DNA of 64,000 nucleotides from contig NZ_CP159218.1 of the NCBI RefSeq assembly GCF_040438885.1, forward strand, positions 682,001 to 746,000, written 5' to 3'. Made by a program: the position numbers and the translations under genes. Below, piece after piece: positions 8,521 through 17,061 of this stretch (position 1 is its first letter; each line of letters opens with the position of its first letter). The notes below the pieces were generated by a model. It searched no databases. It saw only the letters and a program-made list of their open reading frames with translations, and was not told the DNA's origin. Source of the stretch: Nakamurella sp. A5-74. Lineage in GTDB: Bacteria; Actinomycetota; Actinomycetes; Mycobacteriales; Nakamurellaceae.

Positions 8521-9617
8521 CGGAGCACCGCGCTCGGCTGCTGAGCGGTGACCGTGATCTGCGCCGCGAGCTGAGCGACCCGGACAGGGTCGACGCCGCC
8601 GGCCAGTTCCTGCTCACAGGAGGCTGAGGCAGTTGCCATCCCGCGGACGACCAGCGCGACGTCGTCGCTGCCGTTGCCGTTCTCCAACAACGGAGCCGCG
8701 CCGCCGACGAAGGAGTCACCGGCCCCGATCGGTGACACGACGACGGCCCGCGGCGAGGTGAACCACCAGGTGCCGTCCGCAGTGGCCAGCGCAGCGCCCG
8801 AGGAACCGGCCGTGACGACGGCCCGCACCGCACCGCGGCGGTGCAGCTCGTTCGCGGCCCGGACTGCGCGCTCCGCGATGTCGTCGCCGGTCTCGTCGAC
8901 CTGCTCGGACGTGCTGCCGTCGAGCAGACCTTCGGCCTCGGACAGGTTGGGAGAGATGAGGTCCGGGCGTTGGGCCAGGGCTGCTTCCAGCGGTGCCGGT
9001 GCTGCATCGACCACGGCGGGGCAGCCTCGCTCGTGGGCCAGGGTGACCAGCTGGGCATAGCCGTCCGCGGCGACACCTGGCGGTAGCGAACCGCTGCAGA
9101 CGAGCGTCTCGCCGGACCGGAGAGACGCCGCGACGGTGTCCAGCAGCGCCTGCCACTGGCGGGCGGTGATCTCCGGGCCGCGGCCGTTGACGACGGTGGT
9201 CCGGCCGTCCAGTTCGAGGAAGATCGTGGCGACCCGGACGTCGCCGTCGGCATCGACGCCCAGGATCTCGGTGCCCTCGCGGCGCAGCAGATCAGACAGG
9301 CGCGCACCGTCGTTCTGCGGCAGGAATCCGACCAGGCGGGTGCCGGTGGTGCCGGTGGCGCGGGAGGAGCGAACGACGTTGACGCCCTTACCGCCGGCGG
9401 ACGTGGTGGTCCGGGTCGCCCGCAGCACCGCTCCCGGCACCAGCGCGGGCAGCCGCACGGTGACGTCGAAGCAGAGATTCGGAGTGACGACCAGCACGAG
9501 ATCGGGGCCTTCCGGTTCAGCGGGTGCGATGGCTGCCGGATGAAGCGGATGTCGCTCCTGGGTCAGCGCGCATCGGTTTAGGTGCGGACGATCCTGAGAG
9601 TCTGACAGCGTTGTCAT
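8517..9617 (-). CDS. PfkB-family sugar (phosphate) kinase
   Basis: A ribokinase/1-phosphofructokinase-type kinase of up to 366 aa. The recognisable fold begins at about residue 40 (LVLVVTPNLCFDVTVRL), with TSAGGKGVNV near the substrate site and the anion-hole/catalytic motif VVVSPIGAGDSFVGG near the C-terminus. The first 40 residues are Pro/His-rich, and the ATG at 9617 lies within a LacI-type operator, so translation may start further downstream. It is the first gene of the operon. Related 1-phosphofructokinases phosphorylate a ketose 1- or 6-phosphate to a bisphosphate, which would suit the LacD-like aldolase encoded three genes on. A paralogue occurs at 12758-13699. Confidence 0.87.
   Translation of the reverse strand: MTTLSDSQDRPHLNRCALTQERHPLHPAAIAPAEPEGPDLVLVVTPNLCFDVTVRLPALVPGAVLRATRTTTSAGGKGVNVVRSSRATGTTGTRLVGFLPQNDGARLSDLLRREGTEILGVDADGDVRVATIFLELDGRTTVVNGRGPEITARQWQALLDTVAASLRSGETLVCSGSLPPGVAADGYAQLVTLAHERGCPAVVDAAPAPLEAALAQRPDLISPNLSEAEGLLDGSTSEQVDETGDDIAERAVRAANELHRRGAVRAVVTAGSSGAALATADGTWWFTSPRAVVVSPIGAGDSFVGGAAPLLENGNGSDDVALVVRGMATASASCEQELAGGVDPVRVAQLAAQITVTAQQPSAVLR
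9603..9616. promoter_or_regulatory. LacI-type operator, promoter-distal copy (TGACAGCGTTGTCA)
   Basis: A 14-bp near-perfect palindrome with the central CG typical of LacI-family sites. It overlaps the first codons of the assigned PfkB start and is identical to a second copy 44 bp upstream. Inferred binding site of the LacI regulator encoded in the operon. Confidence 0.7.
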
Positions 9618-9646
9618 CTGGTGGTGTCGCTACTCTGCACGCTGGA

Positions 9647-9660
9647 TGACAGCGTTGTCA
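9647..9660. promoter_or_regulatory. LacI-type operator, promoter-proximal copy, overlapping a -35 box
   Basis: Second identical TGACAGCGTTGTCA palindrome. Read on the minus strand, its edge forms TTGACA (9656-9661), a consensus -35 box for the sugar operon; a weak CAGAGT -10 follows 18 bases later. Repressor binding here would block the promoter. It also lies upstream of the rightward P-loop kinase gene. Confidence 0.7.
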
Positions 9661-9759
9661 ACAGCTGTTCGGAGGATCTTCCCGGATGTTCGGAATCGTG
9701 ATGGCGCTGTGACCCGGGTCACTGATTGGCAACGAGGCCCGGCAGTGCAGGATGGCGGC

Positions 9760-10338
9760 ATGGACGCGTCCCCGACCACCCCCGACGCGCTGCACTCCGC
9801 GCCTGTCATCGTCATCGGCGGTGCTCCGGGCTCGGGGAAGACCAGCATCGGGAAGCTGCTCGCTCGCTCGACCGGAGCCGCGCTGCTGGACCAGGACACC
9901 CTGACGAATCCACTGATCGCGCAGATCGCCGCGCTCACCGGAGCGGGTGACGACCTGGACCACCCGAGTCTGCGCGGCGAAGTCCGGGCGGCCCGCTATG
10001 CATGCTTGCGTGACGCCGCCGCCGAGATCTCCGGGCTGGGCTGCCCGGTGGTGGTGGTGGCTCCGTTCACATCGGAGATCGCCGATCCCATTGCATGGCA
10101 ACAGTTTTCCGGAATGCTCTCCGGGACCGTGCTGGTCGCGGTGAGTATCGACCCGGCGGAATCGTTGCGCCGCAGACGGATGCGTGGCCTGGCCCGCGAT
10201 GGGACCGTGGCCGTCGGATCCGGTCGGGCCCCAGGTGCGGAGCCGGGACTCCACGTCGACCTGGTGGTGGACGGAGCCGGGTTCCCCGAGGAGCTGGCCG
10301 AGCAGATCCGTGCTGTCGCAGAGCTTGCACGGCGCTGA
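9760..10338 (+). CDS. P-loop AAA/shikimate-kinase-like nucleotide-binding protein
   Basis: A 192-aa protein with an N-terminal Walker A motif GGAPGSGKTS (about residues 17-26), followed by LLDQDTLTNPLI, and the fold size of small-molecule kinases such as gluconokinase or shikimate kinase. The basic LRRRRMRGLARD segment near residue 140 resembles their lid region. The start at 9760 (MDASPTTPD) is preferred; an in-frame ATG at 9646 would run through the LacI operator. It is transcribed away from the sugar operon and could share its control region. The phosphoryl acceptor is unknown. Confidence 0.7.
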   Translation: MDASPTTPDALHSAPVIVIGGAPGSGKTSIGKLLARSTGAALLDQDTLTNPLIAQIAALTGAGDDLDHPSLRGEVRAARYACLRDAAAEISGLGCPVVVVAPFTSEIADPIAWQQFSGMLSGTVLVAVSIDPAESLRRRRMRGLARDGTVAVGSGRAPGAEPGLHVDLVVDGAGFPEELAEQIRAVAELARR

Positions 10339-10383
10339 CCGTCGCGTCGGCGCGCGGCCGACCGCGACCGGCCGCCGCTGACC

Positions 10384-10671
10384 TCAGGAAAGCCGCTGCG
10401 TCAGGTGGACGGTGACCTCGTCGCCGTCGGTCTTGCCGATCAGGCGCCGGACTGCTGCGGCGACCGGCAGTGTGTGGGTGCCGTCGCCGAGCGCCATGAA
10501 CGAGGAGTTGAACGGAACACCGTCGACCGTGCCCTCCACTTTCACCAGACCGCGGGTTCCGAAGATCTCCGCCGAGTTCGGCAGTTGTGCGCAGGTCCAC
10601 GTGTCACCCTCCCTGACCTTGCCGAGGATCGAGGTGAACGTGAGGTCGAGCGGTCCGGCGGTGCTGGTCAT
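10384..10671 (-). CDS. DUF1905 domain protein
   Basis: A 95-aa protein that matches the small DUF1905 beta-barrel family over its whole length: a Trp and Pro in the first strand region (DTWTCAQLP), then [12 protein letters not shown], a conserved Gly/His-rich loop ([19 protein letters not shown]) and the terminal GDEVTVHL. The function of the family is unknown. It converges with the P-loop kinase gene and is followed upstream by about 250 bases with no clear gene. Confidence 0.8.
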   Translation of the reverse strand: MTSTAGPLDLTFTSILGKVREGDTWTCAQLPNSAEIFGTRGLVKVEGTVDGVPFNSSFMALGDGTHTLPVAAAVRRLIGKTDGDEVTVHLTQRLS

Positions 10672-10925
10672 GTGAGCTCCTGGTGGTGGGGGGTCAGAGG
10701 AACAGGCCGCCGACGAGACCGCTGATGACGAGCTTCAGGAACCGGTCGGACGTGTGGACAAGTGCAGTGGGGACGGGGACGTTCTCGTGGACGACGGCAC
10801 CGGACAGGATCGTGGCGGCAGGACTGCCGGCATCGCGCCCGGGCGGCGCTGACCGGCGCGAGCTGTCTCCCGGCTCTGGTCCAGATCCCGGACCAGCGGC
10901 CGCCGAGGCGAGCGGCGACCGCCGG

Positions 10926-11765
10926 TCAACCGTGGGTGAGCGGGAGGTGCGCGCTCACGGCCAGAGAGCCGAGGAGCGCGAGCGAGCGCGCAGTCTCGCT
11001 GCCCGGTTCGGCGTGGTAGATCGCCAGCAGTTGCCCGTCCGAGTCACCGATCGCCAGCTTCTCGCGGCGCAGGTCGAGCAACCCGACCTGCGGATGGCGC
11101 AGCTGCATGGCCGCACCGGACAGCGGGCGAACGTCGTGCCGACCCCAGAACCGGCGGAACGGTTCGCTGGCCAGGGACAGCTCGCCGACGAGCTGCAACG
11201 TGCGCGGATCGTCGACGTCGGTGCCGATCGACGCGCGGAACGACGCGACCATGCCCCCGGCCACCTGGTCCCAATCCGGATGCAGGTCCTGCTCGTCGGG
11301 GTCGAGGAACACCGACCGCAGCCGGTTCTCACCGACCGCGATGGCCGGCGACACAGCGGTCGCGAGGCGGTTCGCGGCGAGGACGTCGAACATCCGGTTC
11401 TCCACGAACGCCGGCACGTTCACCGCGTCGAGCAGCTGCCGGATACCGACCGGGACCACCTCGCGCCGCGGACGCCGCGCGGTCTTCGATCGGGCCGCGG
11501 ACAGGCTCAGCAGATACTGCGTCGCAGCACCGTCCAGACGCAGCACGGCGGCCAGCGCCTCGAGCACCTGCGGGGACGGATTGCGGTCGCGGCCCTGCTC
11601 CAGCCGCAGGTAGTAGTCGGCGCTGACGCCGGCGAGGGTCGCAACCTCCTCGCGGCGCAGACCGGGAGTGCGGCGCACGCCGGTGACCCGGATACCGGCG
11701 TCCGCGGGAGCGACCAGCTCACGTCGGGCTCGCAGATACGCGCCGAGAGCGTTGGTCGGGGCCAC
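10926..11765 (-). CDS. XRE-family regulator with MmyB-like ligand domain
   Basis: A 279-aa regulator with an N-terminal helix-turn-helix (VTGVRRTPGLRREEVATLAG then VSADYYLRLEQGRD, about residues 27-60) followed by the MmyB-like domain (VPAFVENRMFDVLAANRLA and later VRPLSGAAMQLRHPQVGLLDL). These actinobacterial regulators typically repress a divergent oxidoreductase gene. That arrangement is seen here: the aldo/keto reductase starts 101 bases away on the other strand, with a clear dyad between the genes. Confidence 0.92.
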   Translation of the reverse strand: MAPTNALGAYLRARRELVAPADAGIRVTGVRRTPGLRREEVATLAGVSADYYLRLEQGRDRNPSPQVLEALAAVLRLDGAATQYLLSLSAARSKTARRPRREVVPVGIRQLLDAVNVPAFVENRMFDVLAANRLATAVSPAIAVGENRLRSVFLDPDEQDLHPDWDQVAGGMVASFRASIGTDVDDPRTLQLVGELSLASEPFRRFWGRHDVRPLSGAAMQLRHPQVGLLDLRREKLAIGDSDGQLLAIYHAEPGSETARSLALLGSLAVSAHLPLTHG

Positions 11766-11794
11766 TGCCTCACCGTAGCCGTGGTGGGGCGTCC

Positions 11795-11822
11795 CATCCT
11801 GGTCCTGTCAGGCCCCAGGATG
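11795..11822. promoter_or_regulatory. Dyad operator between the XRE regulator and the aldo/keto reductase
   Basis: CATCCTGG (11795-11802) and CCAGGATG (11815-11822) form perfect 8-bp arms around a 12-bp centre that itself contains CCTG-T-CAGG. The position, centred between divergent starts, suggests the operator of the MmyB-type regulator. Confidence 0.65.
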
Positions 11823-11866
11823 AGCACACACTGCCTGGATTCCCGGCGGCGGTACACAGTGAGGAC

Positions 11867-12733
11867 ATGACATCCACGAATCTCCCCGGCGGCACCTACC
11901 GCACGGGCGACCTCGACCTCACCCGCGTCGGGTACGGCGCCATGCAGCTCGCCGGACCGGGCGTGTTCGGCCCACCGAAGGACCGCAACGCCGCGGTCGC
12001 CGTTCTGCGCGCGGTCGTAGAGCTCGGGATCAACCACATCGACACCTCGGACTTCTACGGGCCGCACGTCACCAACGAGATCATCCGCGAGGCACTGTCG
12101 CCCTACCAGGACGACCTGCACCTGGTCACCAAAGTGGGTGCGCGCCGTGACGCCCAGGGCGGATGGCCGCACGCCCGCACGCCGGACGAGATCCGCAGCC
12201 AGGTGCACGACAACCTGGACCGCCTCGGCCTGGACGTCCTCGACGTCGTCAACATGCGCCTCGGCGGGGTCGAGGCACCCGAGCCGGGCTCGATCGCCGA
12301 GCAGTTCGAGACGCTTGCCGAGTTGCAGCAGCAGGGCCTGATCCGGCACCTCGGGGTCAGCACCGTCACCGCCGAGCAGGTCGCCGAGGCGCAGTCGATC
12401 GCGCCGGTGGTCAGCGTCCAGAACCTGTACAACATCGCCCACCGGGACGACGACGACCTGATCGGATCCTTGGCCGCGCAAGGCATCGCGTACGTGCCGT
12501 ACTTCCCGCTCGGCGGCTTCTCCCCGCTGCAGTCGGAGGAACTGCAGAGCGTTGCCGACGAGCTCGGCGCGACGCCGATGTCGGTCGCGCTGGCCTGGCT
12601 GCTGCAGCGATCGCCGAACATCCTGCTCATTCCCGGGACGTCTTCGGTCGACCACCTGCGCGAGAACGTCACCGGTGCCGGGCTCGCGCTGTCGGCGGAT
12701 GCGGTCACCCGGCTGGACGCGATCGGGGCCTGA
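11867..12733 (+). CDS. Aldo/keto reductase
   Basis: A 288-aa NADPH-dependent reductase of the aldo/keto reductase superfamily. Family marks are the N-terminal GYGAMQLAGPG strand, the catalytic Tyr in HIDTSDFYGPHVTNE, the Lys in LVTKVGARRD, and the C-terminal cofactor-binding sequence IPGTSSVDHLRENV. It reduces carbonyl compounds or acts on sugars; the substrate is unknown. It is divergent from the XRE/MmyB regulator, which most likely represses it, and converges with the second PfkB gene 25 bases downstream. Confidence 0.92.
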   Translation: MTSTNLPGGTYRTGDLDLTRVGYGAMQLAGPGVFGPPKDRNAAVAVLRAVVELGINHIDTSDFYGPHVTNEIIREALSPYQDDLHLVTKVGARRDAQGGWPHARTPDEIRSQVHDNLDRLGLDVLDVVNMRLGGVEAPEPGSIAEQFETLAELQQQGLIRHLGVSTVTAEQVAEAQSIAPVVSVQNLYNIAHRDDDDLIGSLAAQGIAYVPYFPLGGFSPLQSEELQSVADELGATPMSVALAWLLQRSPNILLIPGTSSVDHLRENVTGAGLALSADAVTRLDAIGA

Positions 12734-12757
12734 TCTTCACCAGAGCCCGGCGAGTAC

Positions 12758-13699
12758 TCAGCAGTGGGCGAGCGCGAGTTGCGCGTCCAGCTCCGCGACC
12801 CGCTCCGGATCGACCTGCGCAGCACCGGGGTTCTCGACGGACGCGCCGGCAACCGCCATCCCGAAACGCACTGCTGCAGGCCAGTTCTCACCCTGCTCGT
12901 GGGCCAGGACGACTCCGGCGAGGAAGGAGTCGCCCGCGCCGATGGGGTTGACGGCCTTCACCGCAACCGTCGGCAACCACACCTCGTCGTCCGCCCAGAT
13001 CAGCCCGACACCTGCCGCGCCGGCGGTCACCGCAACGGTATCGGCGCCGAGCGCGCGCAGGCCGCGCGCCGCTTCCAGTGCGCGGTCGGGAATGTCGTCG
13101 CCCTGCTCGTCGACCTCCTCTGCTGCCGCGCCAGAGGTGAGCGATGTTGCCTCGAACAGGTTGGGACACACCAGGTCCGCACCCGAACGGGCAGCAGCGG
13201 CCAGGGCTGGACCGCCGACGTCGACCGCGCAGAAGCCGCCCCAGGAGTGAACCAGCATCACCAACCGGGCGTAAGCATCCGGTGACGACCCCGGCGGCAG
13301 GCTGCCGCTGCCGATCACGAACCCGGTACCGGTCGGCACCAGCTGCAGCAGCGCTGACCAGTCCGCACCGTCGACCTCGGCACCCGGCTCGTTGATCAGC
13401 GTCGTCCGGCCGTCGCTCTCCAGCGTCGCCGTGCACGTGCGCACGACACCGTCGACCGGCACGCCGCCCAGGTCGAATTCCTCCGCGGCGAACAACGTCA
13501 TCAGATGTCCTCGGCCCACCTCGGGCAGGAACCCGATCACCCGGGACGATCCGCCGATCGCCTGCGTCGCGCGGGCGACGTTCGCGCCCTTCCCGCCGGC
13601 CAGCGATCGGCCGGTGGTGGCGCGGGAGACGGCGCCGGGTGTGAGCACGCTGAGAGTGATGGTGTGGTCCACGGCGAGGTTGGGGCAGACGATGAGCAT
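12758..13699 (-). CDS. PfkB-family carbohydrate kinase (1-phosphofructokinase-like), second copy
   Basis: A 313-aa ribokinase-fold kinase: N-terminal MLIVCPNLAVDHTITLSVL, the GGKGANVARATQ glycine motif near residue 37, and the C-terminal anion-hole motif VNPIGAGDSFLAG. It is clearly a paralogue of the operon kinase at 8517-9617 (shared TPGAV-RAT, DVGGPALAAA- and EVDEQGDDI-type segments) but stands alone, converging with the aldo/keto reductase gene. The substrate is probably a ketose phosphate or a similar sugar. Confidence 0.88.
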   Translation of the reverse strand: MLIVCPNLAVDHTITLSVLTPGAVSRATTGRSLAGGKGANVARATQAIGGSSRVIGFLPEVGRGHLMTLFAAEEFDLGGVPVDGVVRTCTATLESDGRTTLINEPGAEVDGADWSALLQLVPTGTGFVIGSGSLPPGSSPDAYARLVMLVHSWGGFCAVDVGGPALAAAARSGADLVCPNLFEATSLTSGAAAEEVDEQGDDIPDRALEAARGLRALGADTVAVTAGAAGVGLIWADDEVWLPTVAVKAVNPIGAGDSFLAGVVLAHEQGENWPAAVRFGMAVAGASVENPGAAQVDPERVAELDAQLALAHC

Positions 13700-13749
13700 C
13701 CGCTGATGGTCTCACCGAGGGATCGCTCCGGCCGCCGGGCTACCCTGCG

Positions 13750-14589
13750 GTGGTGCGCGAGAGCTGGACCTACCTGGGTCCCGAAGGAACTTTCACCGAG
13801 CTGGCCGCCCTGAGCCTGCGTGACCGGTCTCCGGCCGACGTCGGGCTGGTCCCCGTCGTCAGCGTGCCGGCAGCGCTCGAAGCGGTCCGCAGCGGTGCAG
13901 CGGCCGCCGCCGTCGTGCCCCTGGAGAACTCGGTCGAGGGGATCATCGCGCTCACCCAGGACGAGCTGATCCACGGTCCGCCGCTGGTGATCGCGGCTGA
14001 GGCGTATGTGCCGATCCGCTTCGACCTGTTGGTACGGAAGGGGTTTCCGGCAGTGGACATCCGGACGATAGGTTCCCATCCGCACGGCCACGCCCAGGTC
14101 CGTGATCACTTGTCGCGGCACTTCCCGGACGCCGAGGCTGTGCTCACCACGTCGACCGCCGCGGCCGCCGCGCAGGTGGCCGAGGGTCTGCTCGACGGCG
14201 CGGTGTGTGCCCCGGCCGCGGGTCGGCATCACGGGCTGGTCGCAGTGGCGGAGGACATCGGCACCGGCAGCGCGCCGATCACCAGGTTCGTCCAATTGCG
14301 CAGCGCCGACCACCACCCGCCGTCGTCCGGCACGGATCGCACCTCGTTGGTGGTCACGGTGCCGAACGTGCCCGGCAGCCTGGTCGGACTACTCACCGAA
14401 CTGGCGGATCGAGGCGTCAACCTGACCCGCATCGAATCGCGTCCCACCCGCGAGCTGATGGGTGAGTACCTGTTCATCCTGGACGCCGACGGTCACGCGG
14501 ATGACGAGCCGCTGCGGGAGCTGCTGGAGCGTCTGCAGCGCCGCGGCGTGCTGCTCCGCTTTCTCGGCAGCTACCCGCGCGGCCAGTAG
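13750..14589 (+). CDS. pheA: Prephenate dehydratase
   Basis: A 279-aa monofunctional prephenate dehydratase, converting prephenate to phenylpyruvate in phenylalanine synthesis. The catalytic domain begins TYLGPEGTFTE and ends with the catalytic TRF (ITRFVQL, about residue 180). A C-terminal ACT domain (VTVPNVPGSLVGLLTELADRG, then the ESRPTRELMGEY phenylalanine-binding motif) provides feedback inhibition. The start is GTG at 13750 or the adjacent GTG at 13753. It marks the last ordinary housekeeping gene before the mosaic region. Confidence 0.95.
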   Translation: MVRESWTYLGPEGTFTELAALSLRDRSPADVGLVPVVSVPAALEAVRSGAAAAAVVPLENSVEGIIALTQDELIHGPPLVIAAEAYVPIRFDLLVRKGFPAVDIRTIGSHPHGHAQVRDHLSRHFPDAEAVLTTSTAAAAAQVAEGLLDGAVCAPAAGRHHGLVAVAEDIGTGSAPITRFVQLRSADHHPPSSGTDRTSLVVTVPNVPGSLVGLLTELADRGVNLTRIESRPTRELMGEYLFILDADGHADDEPLRELLERLQRRGVLLRFLGSYPRGQ

Positions 14590-15326
14590 ATCGGCGGCAC
14601 ACCACCACCACCGGGATCCCTCCGGTCGTCATGCTGCTCCGGACTCCCGCCAGCGTTGCAACCCCTCAACTCAACATTCGAATCAAGTGGGCTATTGCGC
14701 GTCGGATGACGCCAGACTCGGCGGCGCTCTGGGCGAGGAGGTAGCGGTTCCGAACGCTGTCTGCCCGGCTCGTCGTTCGTTCGGTGGGCCATCGGTGATT
14801 GTCGACAGCCGGCCGATCGTCGACACACATCTGCTCGCGGTCAGAGCGTCAGGCAGCGATTCGGCGAGTGGTCGGGGGGACGCGCGCCCGAACCCACAGC
14901 ACGTGCCGACTGTAACGCAGACACCCGAAAGCGTGACATAGATGTCTACACGGGTTGCTTTACCAGCGTGACCTGCGGCGACGATCGCCGACAAGGTTGT
15001 AACGGAAACGATCGTTGGCGAGACGCGTTGTCCGGGTCGAACAACTAGTCACCAGCCCAGGTGCCGCCGGGCGGGCTGCCACCCGGAATGAGGCTAGCCG
15101 TGGTCACCTGCGGTTGCTGCAGGGTCCGTCGAGAGCAGGGCGTGTCGGCACCGGGGCGGCAGGTCACGTAGGGGTGTCTTGGGTCAGGTTGTAACCGGGT
15201 GCCAGTGATGGCCCTTCGAACTCGGTCCGATGTTCCTGATCAGGGCGGGACTGTGGAACCAGGGTTCCCGGGATGGGTCACCTTGGGTGGTATCTGTTGG
15301 GGCGGAGCAGGTTTTGTTGTGTGGGG
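14590..15326. other. Long intergenic stretch between convergent genes
   Basis: About 740 bases between pheA and the PQQ-like gene, both pointing in. It contains the diverged repeat copy A (14897-15017). No gene with credible start, composition and homology is visible in the rest. Confidence 0.6.
14897..15017 (+). repeat. Dispersed intergenic repeat, copy A (diverged)
   Basis: The most diverged member of a six-copy family. It keeps TGTAACGCA (14911-14919), ACACGGGTTGCTTTAC (14948-14963, 14 of 16 bases as in copies B and F) and AACGATCGTT (15007-15016) in the family order. Confidence 0.6.
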
Positions 15327-16736
15327 TCAGGGTGTCATCCCGTAGACGGCGACCTCGTTGCCGCGCAGTTCGACGAGGTTGCTGCCGATGACGAGCAGGT
15401 CCACCCGGGTCGGTTTGGTGGGTCGGGAGACTGTCAGGCTGCGGAAGGTGGTGCCCTCGATGCGGTTGGCGATGTCGATGCCGGTTGCGGTGGGAATCAG
15501 CACGTTCCCCCCGGCCGCGGCTGGCAGCCCGATGACCTTGTCGCGCTGCCAGGCCAGGACCGGGGTGTCCCGGTCCTCGCTGGTCACGGTCGGAGCCGCA
15601 GAAGCGGCGGTGCTGCCGGTGGGCAGCAGATCCGGGGTGGTGGTGGTTGTCGGGGTGGTCGTGACCTTGACGGTCCTGGTCTCGACGGTGACGGCCGTCA
15701 GGGTTGCGCCGAGCAGTGCGTACTGCACCTCGTCGAGGGTGGTGCGCGGGGTGGGACCGGTGATGTCGAAGACACCTGTGGGCACGGTGACGGGGGTGCG
15801 GGAGACTTCGGAGCCGTCAGCGTCGTAGACGACCAGTGCGGTCACCGGTGCGTTGACGAGTACGGCGACCCGGTCCCTGGTGATACCGAGGATCCGCGCG
15901 GCGGTCGCGCCGGTGTCGATGTCGGCCCGCGGCTCGCTGCGGTAGGAGGACCATTCAGCTGGTTTCTTGTCGCGGGGGTCGGCCCAGTTCATCACCAGGC
16001 GCAGGGTCGGACTGGTCTGCGGACAGTTCTCCACGGTGGCGAACTGCTGGTCGGTGGTGGCGGCGTCCAGGAAGGTGCAGCCGGTGTGACCGGTGTTGGA
16101 TTCAGGGGAGGCCGGCTGGTTGCCGTACTGGTAGGTCCGGTACAGCTCGTTGCGCCACAGATCCAGCAGATCGTGGCTGAGCCAGCCGGCGTACGGGCCG
16201 CCGCTGATCATCGTGCCGCTGGGGTCGCCAGGGATCGTGCGTTGGTACTTGCGTGCACCGGTTTGCGGGTCGAGCGTCACCACTTCCTGGCACTGGCTCC
16301 CGTGGCGGTAGATCGCGATGATGCCGCGGACTCCGGGGCCAGCCGAGATCTTGGTGCCACCGGTCACGTCGCTGGAGTACACGGCGCACAGGTCTCGGTT
16401 GGAGCGGGAGTAGATCCATCGTTGCGCGCCGGTCGCGGGATCCCGGCCGATGACGCTGTGCTGGTCTGTGGTCACCACGACGCCGCGTGCAGATGCCGCG
16501 GCGCCGAGGGTTTGGTCGGTGGGTTGAGTCCACAACTGGCGGAGCGCGGTCGGAACCCTGGTGGTGTTGCGGGGTATCGCCGTCTCCGGTGCGTTCGTAG
16601 AGGTGACGGCACGGATGTCGCTGGTGAAGTAGATCGTGCCGGCCAGCGCCGCGGCGACGAACGCGATCGCTGCGGCGATCACAAGGTCCCGTCGTCGTCG
16701 ACGCGCGAAAGCAGTGTTGCTCGTCCCCGGAGTCAC
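15327..16736 (-). CDS. Membrane-anchored PQQ-like beta-propeller protein
   Basis: A 469-aa protein with a basic N-terminus (ARRRRRD), one membrane segment at about residues 18-38 and a large outer domain. That domain holds WD/PQQ-like blades such as VIGRDPATGAQRWIYSR, VTLDPQTGARKYQR and a terminal VELRGNEVAVYGM, plus a Thr-rich stretch (VTTTPTTTTTP). Similar single-pass propeller proteins are common in actinobacteria and have no established role. The start is GTG 16736. It is bordered by repeat copies A (3' side) and B (5' side). Confidence 0.75.
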   Translation of the reverse strand: MTPGTSNTAFARRRRRDLVIAAAIAFVAAALAGTIYFTSDIRAVTSTNAPETAIPRNTTRVPTALRQLWTQPTDQTLGAAASARGVVVTTDQHSVIGRDPATGAQRWIYSRSNRDLCAVYSSDVTGGTKISAGPGVRGIIAIYRHGSQCQEVVTLDPQTGARKYQRTIPGDPSGTMISGGPYAGWLSHDLLDLWRNELYRTYQYGNQPASPESNTGHTGCTFLDAATTDQQFATVENCPQTSPTLRLVMNWADPRDKKPAEWSSYRSEPRADIDTGATAARILGITRDRVAVLVNAPVTALVVYDADGSEVSRTPVTVPTGVFDITGPTPRTTLDEVQYALLGATLTAVTVETRTVKVTTTPTTTTTPDLLPTGSTAASAAPTVTSEDRDTPVLAWQRDKVIGLPAAAGGNVLIPTATGIDIANRIEGTTFRSLTVSRPTKPTRVDLLVIGSNLVELRGNEVAVYGMTP

Positions 16737-16852
16737 GGCGTGAGCGTAACGGGACGGGGCCGAGGACGAGCGGAGAGCACAAACGACTGGGCCAGAGCAA
16801 TCTGCGGCGCCACGGTTCTCAGACTGCTAGCCGTATGGGGCCGCTGAGTCCT

Positions 16853-16973
16853 GTGGTGCCTGAGTGAAAGTGTCGCGGAAGTCGTGTCCGTTTTACGTTG
16901 TAACGCAACCTCAAATTTGGCGCGTACACGGGAAGCTTTACAACCGGGCGCCGATGGCAAGGAAACGATCGGA
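16853..16973 (+). repeat. Dispersed intergenic repeat, copy B
   Basis: Starts GTGGTGCCTGAGTGAAAGTG, as in copy D. Outer stem CGTGT/ACACG; interleaved second inverted repeat GTTGTAA (16897-16903) with TTACAAC (16938-16944). Ends with GGAAACGATC. It lies between the PQQ-like gene start and the arsC stop. Confidence 0.85.
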
Positions 16974-17061
16974 TTCTTTACAATTTCGACGGTTGGCATC
17001 CGGAGTGGCCCCGTAGGCGGGTAACGGCTTGCCCGCTCGACAGGTGTGTGGCTGGATCTGG

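Noticed and set aside
10694-10860. A minus-strand frame ending [17 protein letters not shown] before a stop at 10694
   Set aside because: The end looks protein-like, but no start codon is available nearby and no homology is recognised.
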